Part shown: one piece after another, positions 31,399 through 36,967 of the stretch
Layout of the letters: each line of letters starts with the position of its first letter
Numbering within the stretch: position 1 is the stretch's first letter
Source of the DNA: Streptomyces spiramenti
GTDB taxonomy: Bacteria > Actinomycetota > Actinomycetes > Streptomycetales > Streptomycetaceae
Direction: 5' to 3'
NCBI RefSeq assembly: GCF_012034385.1
Contig: NZ_JAAVJB010000029.1
Location: forward strand, 1-36,967
DNA: 36,967 nucleotides
The notes under the pieces: generated by a model
Told to the model about the DNA's origin: nothing
Seen by the model: the letters and a program-made list of their open reading frames with translations, nothing else
Database searches by the model: none
Program-made: the position numbers and the translations under genes

Positions 31399-32055
31399 AT
31401 GCTCAGCGAACGACAGAAGCGCAAGGCAGCCGGCCGGCTGAAGCCGGGCAACGGCCGCACGCTGCGTGGTTACCGCTGGTGGCAGCCACTCTCCCGCGCG
31501 CTGTTCCACCTCGTGCTCACCGGCGGCGACGGCCGCCGCGCGACGTACTCCGTGGACGTGCCGTACTGGCAGCGGTTCGCCACGGAGGAGGGTGAGGGCA
31601 AGGCGCAGCTCTACGTCGACGGCAGGCAGCACTCGACGTCGGTCCTGCCCGCCGTCTTCCCCGTGCCCGGTGGGAGGATCGAGGTCGTCCCGACGGCGTT
31701 CGGCCTCCGCCGATGCCACTACGTCGACCACGGCGGCGTCGAACATCGCCTCACTCCCGACGTGCGGTCGGCCGAGGGACGCCGGAGCCGGTTCCAGCGC
31801 TCGCACCCGGGGACGAGCCGACTCCTGGCCGCGCTCTCACTGACGCTGCTGCTGGTGTCACTCGGTCTTGCCGTCCCGCAGATCGTCGAGGCCCTGTCCC
31901 AGGTGCCACCGGTCGCCGAGCGGTTCGGGACGTTCGACTCACCCGTGGCCCTCACGTGGTGGGCCAACACCGCTCTCGGCCTGTGCGCCTCGGCCGCCAG
32001 CGTCGAACGGGCCACCCGGTTGCGCTACAGCCCGCTGCTCGACGGCACGGAGTAG
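31399..32055 (+). CDS. Unknown membrane protein, 218 aa
   Basis: I do not recognise the family. The first ~130 residues are hydrophilic with a beta-rich feel: RALFHLVLTGGDGRRATYSVDV, then AQLYVDGRQHSTSVLPAVFPVPGGRIEVV. A region rich in Arg and Ser follows, then two hydrophobic helices (LLAALSLTLLLVSLGLAVPQ and TWWANTALGLCASAASV). This suggests a cytosolic or surface sensor domain attached to a two-helix membrane anchor. The ATG at 31399 has CGGAGTC about 12 bases upstream, which is a modest site. A MerR-type promoter lies upstream. Coding bias is regular throughout, so it is real. Confidence 0.72.
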   Translation: MLSERQKRKAAGRLKPGNGRTLRGYRWWQPLSRALFHLVLTGGDGRRATYSVDVPYWQRFATEEGEGKAQLYVDGRQHSTSVLPAVFPVPGGRIEVVPTAFGLRRCHYVDHGGVEHRLTPDVRSAEGRRSRFQRSHPGTSRLLAALSLTLLLVSLGLAVPQIVEALSQVPPVAERFGTFDSPVALTWWANTALGLCASAASVERATRLRYSPLLDGTE

Positions 32056-32178
32056 CGGGACCCGCCCCGGGCCGGACAGCGGACGTGGCGGCTCGGTTGC
32101 GGAGAGTGGCGTCCCGCTTCTCGGCCCCCGGAGAACGGACGCCTCGGTTCCGCCCGCTGCCCCGCCTATGCTGCCGAC

Positions 32179-32700
32179 ATGGCCGATCCCGGGCAGCGGC
32201 CCCTGCTGTTCCTCGACGTCGACGGGCCGCTCATCCCGTTCGGGGCGAGGACCCGGCCGTACCCGACCTGGACACACCGCCCGATCGCCCCCGGCGGCGA
32301 CGCGAATCCGCTCCTCGCCAGGATCGACCCCGCGCACGGCGCACGCCTGGCCGCGCTGCCCTGCGAGCTGGTCTGGGCCACGACCTGGGAGGCGGACGCG
32401 AACGACCTGGTGGCGCCGCGCATCGGACTGCCGAAGCTTCCCGTCGTGGTCTGGCCGGGGCCGCGCAGTACCGACGAGCAGGACGAGCACGCCGGACTGC
32501 ACTGGAAGACGCGCACGCTGGTGGAGTGGGCGGCTGGCCGTCCCTTCGTCTGGGTCGACGACGAACCGACAGCCGTCGACCGCGAGTGGGTCGCGGCCCA
32601 CCACCCCCGGCGGGCACTCCTGCACCGGGTCGACCCTGCTCACGGGCTCGCAGGCCGCGACTACGCGGAGATCAGAAGGTGGCTCCGGCGGACAGCCTGA
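32179..32700 (+). CDS. HAD-like protein, 173 aa
   Basis: The nucleophile motif DVDGPL (in LLFLDVDGPLIPFG) is the HAD motif I. Motif II is likely the WATTWE segment. Lys in HWKTRTLVEW fits motif III, and the acidic VWVDDEPTAVD is motif IV. The fold is thus a small HAD domain of the PF18143-like type found in actinobacteria, where the exact phosphoryl substrate is unknown. The start ATG 32179 lacks a strong site but begins right before the first strand. The gene stops at 32698-32700, exactly where the 169-bp repeat begins, so the repeat may supply the stop codon or terminator. Confidence 0.83.
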   Translation: MADPGQRPLLFLDVDGPLIPFGARTRPYPTWTHRPIAPGGDANPLLARIDPAHGARLAALPCELVWATTWEADANDLVAPRIGLPKLPVVVWPGPRSTDEQDEHAGLHWKTRTLVEWAAGRPFVWVDDEPTAVDREWVAAHHPRRALLHRVDPAHGLAGRDYAEIRRWLRRTA

Positions 32701-32868
32701 GCGCGTGTGGGAGACCCCGCGTCGGATCGGCTCGCGGCGTCGTCGGGTGCGGTCGGCTGCACGGCGGAGGGTCGCCCTCGTACCGGGTTGCGTTCGGGCC
32801 TTCCTGACAATGCGGCAGGCGGCCGTAGCCGGCGTCGCGGGCCCGGCGCGGGGTCTCCCACACGCTCC
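32700..32868 (-). repeat. 169-bp repeat element with inverted ends (copy B, opposite orientation to copy A)
   Basis: The left end AGCGCGTGTGGGAGACCCC (32700-32718) and the right end (32850-32868) are inverted copies with two mismatches at the outermost bases. The reverse complement of the interior is about 80% identical by eye to copy A (704-869), with one 3-base indel. The base that differs between the ends of A (GTGTGTG) and B (GTGTGGG) is changed on both ends of each copy. As with copy A, it lies between convergent genes, and the end bearing the TGA abuts the gene transcribed towards it. Confidence 0.85.
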
Positions 32869-32967
32869 CGGCGGGGGCCCGACCCGGACCTGGGAAACGG
32901 GGGGCCGGGCGGGGCCTCCCGTCCGGGCGGCCCCGCAGGTGTGCCGGACACCGGGCCCGACCCGCCG

Positions 32968-33369
32968 TCAGCTCGGTTCGTCGAGCGGCGTGCGCTCCTC
33001 CCGCGGCTCGGGCACACCGGCATCCGGTCGTTGGTCGACGGCCAGGGGCTCCACGAGGGAAGCGAGCGCGCTGAGCACGGTATGGGGGTTGCGTCCCGCC
33101 TCCACGAGCTCGGCGGCGTGACGTATCACGGTGCCGACGGGCTTCTGCGCCGGGTCGTGGCCCGAGCAACGTGCCGCCCGCCGCAGGTCCAGGGCGAGGT
33201 ACTCGTCGAAGTTCTCCGGTGCCGCCGCGCTGTACCCCAGGGTGCACATCCGCTGTACCGATGTCAGCGCTGCCCGGTCTCCCGCGTCCACCGTCAGATT
33301 GCCGTCGATCATCTGCCGGCGGACGCTGTCCGCTTCTGTCGCCAGTTCCACCACATCGTCCTCGTACAT
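32968..33369 (-). CDS. Unknown small protein, 133 aa
   Basis: I do not recognise the family. ATG 33369 has GGGGGTAGG upstream at about 10 bases, which fixes the start inside a longer open frame. The protein begins MYEDDVVELATEADSVRRQMIDG. Helical segments continue (RAALTSVQRMCTLGYSA, then YLALDLRRAARCSG and TVIRHAAELVEAG), and it ends with an acidic, Pro-rich disordered tail. It is soluble and mostly alpha-helical. Its neighbours are the repeat element on one side and, divergently, the MFS gene. Nothing in the sequence gives a function. Confidence 0.6.
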   Translation of the reverse strand: MYEDDVVELATEADSVRRQMIDGNLTVDAGDRAALTSVQRMCTLGYSAAAPENFDEYLALDLRRAARCSGHDPAQKPVGTVIRHAAELVEAGRNPHTVLSALASLVEPLAVDQRPDAGVPEPREERTPLDEPS

Positions 33370-33714
33370 GGCGGTGCGCCTACCCCCATCCGGACAAAGC
33401 GTGCGCGTTCTGGTGTGCGAACCCGTGGCCGATCGAGGTGATGCCGTCTCCGGTGTCGCACCGCCGCCGTGACACCGGGTCAGAGCCGCCCGAGGGTGCC
33501 GTCCCGCCCGCCGCCCGGGCCGTGAGCGGGCGGGCGAGCGCCGCGCTCTTGCGGGAGCGCGGACCGCAGTCCCGCCGGCACCGCTGACCATCGGTCATCG
33601 GTCATCGGCCGAAAAGGGACCGGACCGCAGGTCGCTTGCTCGGAGCCCCGTCACACCGCTCGGCGCGTGGGCTACGCTCCTTGCCGCGCTCCGGAGCCAC
33701 ATCGCAAAGGACCC
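33370..33714. other. 345-bp divergent region with repeats
   Basis: No gene is supported here. It holds an 8-bp hairpin (33541-33562, CCGCGCTC and GAGCGCGG) and three direct heptamers at 33589-33609. Promoters of the unknown gene (minus) and of the MFS gene (plus) must lie here. Confidence 0.5.
33589..33609 (+). promoter_or_regulatory. Three direct CATCGGY heptamers upstream of MFS gene
   Basis: CATCGGT, CATCGGT and CATCGGC follow each other without gaps, 106 bases upstream of the MFS start. Direct heptads of this kind often form binding sites of SARP-type or other tandem-binding regulators, but no such gene is in the window. A chance repeat is possible. Confidence 0.4.
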
Positions 33715-35079
33715 ATGCCTGACGAGTCGCAACCACGAGACCGGGCCGGGACGCCCGTCCGTCGCGGTTCCCGGGCGTTCGGCATGCTGTGGGCCGGTCA
33801 ACTGCTCGCACTGCTGGGTTCCAGCGCTGCTGTGTTCTGTCTCGCGCTCACCGTCTACGCCGGGACCGGTGACGCGACGGCGCTCGCTCTCGTCGTGGGC
33901 GTCGGCTCGCTGGGCATGATCTACCTGGCACCGTTGGCCGGCGCCGTCAGTGACCACTTCGCCCGCCGTCACGTCGTCTGCGCCGGCAACGCCCTGCTCG
34001 CCGTGCTGTCCCTGCTGCTCGCCTGGCAGGTCTGGCGGTTCACCGCCGAGGACGGAGCCGGACTCCGGGTGATCCTGCTGTTGGTGTTCCTCGCCGGGAC
34101 CGTGAAAGCCGCGGTGTCCACCACCCTGGCCGCCTGTGTCCGGGAGCTTCGTCCGGAGCGCGATCTCAGCCGCGTCAACGGTTTCACCTCGCTGATCGAG
34201 ACCGTCCCCACCGTCTCCGGCCCCCTCGTCGGCGCCGCGCTGTACTCGACGGTCACCCCGGCGGCCGTCTTCGCACTGGAGGCCGTGACCTTCGCGGCGG
34301 CAGCGGCGATGGCCGCCACCATCCGCCGGTCGTCGGGGCCGGGTACCAGGGAGCGCCGGCCTCTCCGGCCCTTCGCCGGAACCCGGCGCGGCTTCCGCTT
34401 CATCTTCGCCCACCCGGGCTTCCGGGCCCTCCAATGCGTCTACGCGGGCGTCAACTTCTTCGCAGGTACGGCCACCGCCGTCGTCACGGTCTACATCGTC
34501 TCCTCCTCCGCTGCCGGGACCGAGGCATGGAACCTCGCGGTCTTCAACGTCGCGGGGCCCGTCGGCCTGTTGCTCGGCGCGGTCGTCGTCGTGCTGGTCG
34601 GGGGCCGGGGCAGCCGGTTCGCGGTCATCGTCTGCGCCCTCGCCGCAGGAGCGCTCCTCGGTCGGCTCGGACTGGCCCTGGCCGTGGTGCCGCCGCTGTG
34701 GTTCCTCACCCACCTTCTCACCCAGGCCGGTGTCCAGATCTCCAACGCGCAGGCGACCGCGATCTGGCAGGAGCGGACGCCCCCGGGGATACAGGCGACC
34801 GTCTTCGGCGTCCGTCGGCTCCTTGGCCAGGGACTCTTCCCACCGGCCGTCGTCCTCGGCGGTCTGCTCGCCGAGAGGTGGTTCCATGACGGGGGCGCCC
34901 TCGCCGAAGCGGCGAGCGGCGCCGTTCCGCGGTTTGCGGAGAACGGCGGAGGAGCCGGCCTGCTTCTCGCAGTCTGCGCCGTGGGACAGGTGGCTCTCGC
35001 TCTGGTCCTCGCCACCTCCGGCCGCTTCCGCCGACTTGCCGAACGTCCCCGCTCCGACGTTCCCGACCCCGCTCGATGA
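33715..35079 (+). CDS. MFS transporter, 454 aa
   Basis: Twelve hydrophobic segments follow a ~20-residue polar start. The order FGMLWAGQLLALLGSSAAVFCLAL, then AGAVSDHFARRHVVCAGNALL (motif A type) and TLAACVRELRPERDLSRVNGF is that of the MFS exporters related to EntS and macrolide pumps. In the second half AQATAIWQERTPPGIQATVFGVRRLLGQG is characteristic of the group. ATG 33715 has AAAGGA 6 bases upstream; the longer frame to 33667 lacks a site. Substrate unknown. It is monocistronic. Confidence 0.9.
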   Translation: MPDESQPRDRAGTPVRRGSRAFGMLWAGQLLALLGSSAAVFCLALTVYAGTGDATALALVVGVGSLGMIYLAPLAGAVSDHFARRHVVCAGNALLAVLSLLLAWQVWRFTAEDGAGLRVILLLVFLAGTVKAAVSTTLAACVRELRPERDLSRVNGFTSLIETVPTVSGPLVGAALYSTVTPAAVFALEAVTFAAAAAMAATIRRSSGPGTRERRPLRPFAGTRRGFRFIFAHPGFRALQCVYAGVNFFAGTATAVVTVYIVSSSAAGTEAWNLAVFNVAGPVGLLLGAVVVVLVGGRGSRFAVIVCALAAGALLGRLGLALAVVPPLWFLTHLLTQAGVQISNAQATAIWQERTPPGIQATVFGVRRLLGQGLFPPAVVLGGLLAERWFHDGGALAEAASGAVPRFAENGGGAGLLLAVCAVGQVALALVLATSGRFRRLAERPRSDVPDPAR

Positions 35080-35208
35080 GGGCTGCCGCTCCGGACGCCA
35101 CCGGCCGCCGGCGCCCGCGTCGGACGTCGGTGGCGGCGCGGCCGTGCTCCGCCGCACCTCCCGCCCTGCGCGCTCCGTGAGCCACCTGGCTCGGCCGACG
35201 CGGGCGGT

Positions 35209-35955
35209 TCACCGACCCTGGTCCCTTCCCGACCGTGGCCTCGCGTCCGAGCGGCGACGTCCGGGACGCCTGCCGTACGTGTTGTTCCATCGCCCCAGAT
35301 GGCCCCGGGCCCCGTGACCTCCCTCCGACACCTGCATCAGGGCGGACAGCGAGGCGCCGTTCAGCCAGTGCCCCAGGTGGTCCCGAGAGATCGTCACCAC
35401 ATCGTGCCGGGCGGCGTCCTTCACCGCCGGGCCGGTCAGCCGTGTGGTGGTCACGACCATCGCGATCTCGGCTCCGTAGTGCACGGTCGATCCCACCAGC
35501 CGGATGATGTCCGGGCTCGTCACCGACCGGCCCGGGGCGTACCGCTTGCACTGCACGATCAGCCGCCGACCGTCGGGCAGCCGCCCGAGCACGTCGACGC
35601 CCCTGTCCCCCGAGCCGCCGATGCGTTCCACCCCGGTACAGCCGTCGCGACGCAGCAACCCGGCGGTGAGGTGCTCGAACTCGGTCTCGTCCATCCCGTC
35701 GACGGTCGCGACCGAGCGATGGCTCACGGCGAGCCGGTCCTGGTGCCGCCACCGGGCGTCACCGGTCCGCAGCCTCCGATGCGTCCGCCACGCCCACCAC
35801 GCACCGGCCCCGGCCGCTCCGACCACGGCTGCTGCCGCCACGAACGGCCACAACCGCTCCCAGAACAGCAGCACCACCCCGCCGACAACAGCTGCCGCCG
35901 CCACTGCGGCCCGCCGGTTGCGACGCCGCACGGCCTTCTTCCCACGGCCCTTCAC
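35209..35955 (-). CDS. Second membrane-anchored Mrr-type restriction endonuclease, 248 aa
   Basis: The plan is that of the protein at 25443. It has an Arg/Lys-rich start, two membrane helices (residues ~17-31 and 36-55), a linker, then a Mrr domain at ~88-205 with E94 (ETEFEHLTAGLLRRDGC), D121 (GDRGVDVLG) and Q135-x-K137 (LIVQCKRY). The following helix DIIRLVGSTVHYGAEIAMVVTTT is the standard one. The C-terminal ~40 residues are a basic tail that the other copy lacks. GTG 35955 has GGAAGGGGCGGGG before it. No partner gene overlaps it, unlike the other copy. It cuts DNA in the family; what triggers it is unknown. Confidence 0.84.
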   Translation of the reverse strand: MKGRGKKAVRRRNRRAAVAAAAVVGGVVLLFWERLWPFVAAAAVVGAAGAGAWWAWRTHRRLRTGDARWRHQDRLAVSHRSVATVDGMDETEFEHLTAGLLRRDGCTGVERIGGSGDRGVDVLGRLPDGRRLIVQCKRYAPGRSVTSPDIIRLVGSTVHYGAEIAMVVTTTRLTGPAVKDAARHDVVTISRDHLGHWLNGASLSALMQVSEGGHGARGHLGRWNNTYGRRPGRRRSDARPRSGRDQGR

Positions 35956-36301
35956 ATCCCCGCCCCTTCCGGCGCGACCGCCGCCCGGCACGCCGCCACC
36001 CGACGCCTCCGGCCGGGACACGGCCGCCGACCACTCCCGCGCCGGGCCCGCGGCGCAGCCGTCCGAGCCTGCCCCGGGAGTGAGGTCGGCCAAACACGAG
36101 AAAGCCGACGCGGCGGGGCGTTCGCCCGCGGGACCGCCCCGGAACCTCTCGCTCCGCGGCAGTCTCGGCCGTCCGGATCCCCGTGGAGGACGAACCGTCC
36201 GGCCACGGGGCGTGGTGTTCGTGCCGAAAGCGGTCTGTTCACCGGCGGGAGCAGTTGGCACGATCGGCCCGACACCCGCTGCGCGCCAGGAGGGGACACC
36301 T
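35956..36301. other. 346-bp gap, no gene seen
   Basis: GC-rich divergent space between the nuclease gene and the last gene, without a supported frame. The TTGGCACGATCGGCCC region around 36255 is the only promoter-like part I noticed. The ribosome binding site AGGAGGGG of the next gene lies at its end. Confidence 0.4.
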
Positions 36302-36871
36302 GTGCTGCCGAACTACTTCAACACCAAACCGCTGGCCGACTACATGCGCCACGACCTGAAGATCCCCGCCGACCAGGAGGCCGGCAGCCTGTCGGCAGGA
36401 CGGGTCGGACGGATAGCCGCCCTCGCCGCGGCGTCCTCGGCCGCCTACGCCGCGACCGGGCACCTGCTGGCACTGGTCGCCCTGCTGCCGACACCGGCGG
36501 CGGCAGGGGAGGGGACGGGGGACCAGCAGGACTTCTGGCTCCGACTCACGAAGGCCGCGGGGTCTGCCACGCTGCTGCCGGGCAACATCAAGATCGGGGT
36601 CGTCGCCGCACTGGACGGCCACGGTGCCGGACTCGCGGACAGGCTCCTGGACGCGGTCGGCACCATGTCCACCGAGCACCGCGCGGCCACCGCCCTGCTC
36701 GTGGGAGAGCACCTCACGGACAGCGGCGGCTTCCCCGGGCCTGCGAGCACGACCGGTGAGTTGTGGCTGCGCGACGTCGAGCTCACGGCATGGCAGGTGA
36801 TCCACAACTACCGGCGACCTCCGACCCGGCAGGCCCGAGACCAGTTCCGCGACGCGTGGAACCGCGTGTGA
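36302..36871 (+). CDS. Unknown protein, 189 aa
   Basis: I do not recognise the family. The GTG at 36302 has an excellent AGGAGGGG site 7 bases upstream; the open frame before it is unsupported. The N-terminus LPNYFNTKPLADYMRHDL is polar. A hydrophobic stretch follows (RIAALAAASSAAYAATGHLLALVALLPT), which may be one or two membrane or buried helices. A mixed C-terminal half has DQQDFWLRLTKAAGSATLL and LRDVELTAWQVIHNYRRPP. Coding bias is steady. A strong hairpin follows the stop, so it is the last gene of its transcript. Nothing suggests a function. Confidence 0.62.
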   Translation: MLPNYFNTKPLADYMRHDLKIPADQEAGSLSAGRVGRIAALAAASSAAYAATGHLLALVALLPTPAAAGEGTGDQQDFWLRLTKAAGSATLLPGNIKIGVVAALDGHGAGLADRLLDAVGTMSTEHRAATALLVGEHLTDSGGFPGPASTTGELWLRDVELTAWQVIHNYRRPPTRQARDQFRDAWNRV

Positions 36872-36926
36872 ACCCCGGCAGGGCGAGCGGCCCCGCCTGA
36901 CGGCCGGTACCCGCTGAGCGCGACCC

Positions 36927-36965
36927 GCCGGCCGGTCGCGGACCGTCGCCCCGCGACCGGCCGGC
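36927..36965 (+). terminator. Strong stem-loop terminator
   Basis: 15 perfect base pairs between 36927-36941 (GCCGGCCGGTCGCGG) and 36951-36965 (CCGCGACCGGCCGGC) enclose a 9-base loop, 56 bases after the stop codon of the last gene. Confidence 0.72.
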
Positions 36966-36967
36966 TG

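Noticed and set aside
29898..31595. Very long plus-strand open frame antisense to the phosphatase
   Set aside because: It is the shadow of the SpoIIE-type phosphatase in a GC-rich genome; it has no ribosome binding site and an unnatural composition rich in Arg, Gly and Pro.
704..32868. Reading the two repeat copies as protein-coding, because their translations are similar
   Set aside because: The similarity is at DNA level in all frames, includes a 3-base indel and inverted ends, and no frame has start and stop signals of its own.
1..36967. tRNA, rRNA or CRISPR array
   Set aside because: I saw no cloverleaf with a TTCGA-type T-loop, no conserved rRNA segments and no regularly spaced repeats with unique spacers.

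Overview
The window looks like a chromosomal segment of Streptomyces or a close relative. Base composition is very GC-rich with G/C-biased third codon positions. GTG starts behind GGAG/GAGAG-type ribosome binding sites are frequent, and several gene pairs share GTGA start/stop overlaps. The gene families also fit: MmyB-type regulators, RsbW-like ATPases, a SpoIIE-type phosphatase, small two-gene regulator/transporter units, and a second methionine aminopeptidase beside an XRE repressor. I saw no rRNA, tRNA, CRISPR array, complete insertion sequence or phage module. The genus assignment is inference.

Layout. 1-2151: the end of an MFS transporter, a 166-bp repeat, and a two-gene operon of unknown function. 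2152-4592: a gene-poor stretch of lower GC with one short conserved gene (3158-3580) and a lone repeat end. 4593-9600: a NarL-type response regulator, an XRE repressor divergent from a methionine aminopeptidase, a sensor kinase with an extra C-terminal membrane domain, and a winged-helix protein of the AlkZ-like glycosylase superfamily. 9724-13233: a frameshifted protein kinase, then a LysR regulator divergent from an MFS exporter. 13427-19184: aldehyde dehydrogenase, MmyB-type regulator, convergent short-chain dehydrogenase, and an MFS-MerR operon. 19251-22933, all on the minus strand: TPR protein and polyprenyl diphosphate synthase (operon), then an RsbW-like ATPase and a STAS protein. 23450-28615: AraC/VOC pair, a DUF1801 protein, a small membrane protein with a membrane-anchored Mrr-type nuclease, an HD protein, and an EamA transporter divergent from TetR. 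28716-29798: the remains of an MmyB-type regulator and a short-chain dehydrogenase joined by a deletion. 29814-36871: SpoIIE-type phosphatase, membrane protein, HAD-like protein, a second 169-bp repeat, an unknown gene, MFS, a second Mrr-type nuclease, and a last unknown gene with a strong terminator.

How the genes work together. Most of the segment consists of small self-contained units: a local regulator plus one effector (LysR/MFS, MerR/MFS, TetR/EamA, XRE/MetAP, AraC/VOC). The STAS, ATPase and SpoIIE proteins are the three component types of a partner-switching sigma-factor circuit, but they are not one operon and no sigma factor is present.

The most unusual structure is a pair of about 80% identical elements at 704-869 and 32700-32868. 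They lie in inverted orientation, each bounded by 19-bp inverted ends. A base that differs between the copies changes on both ends of each copy. In both copies the same end lies directly on the stop codon of the neighbouring gene. The other main points are the two membrane-anchored Mrr-type nucleases about 9 kb apart, the TPR/polyprenyl synthase operon behind two tandem 11-bp palindromes, a MerR-type promoter with no MerR gene beside it, and two decayed loci.
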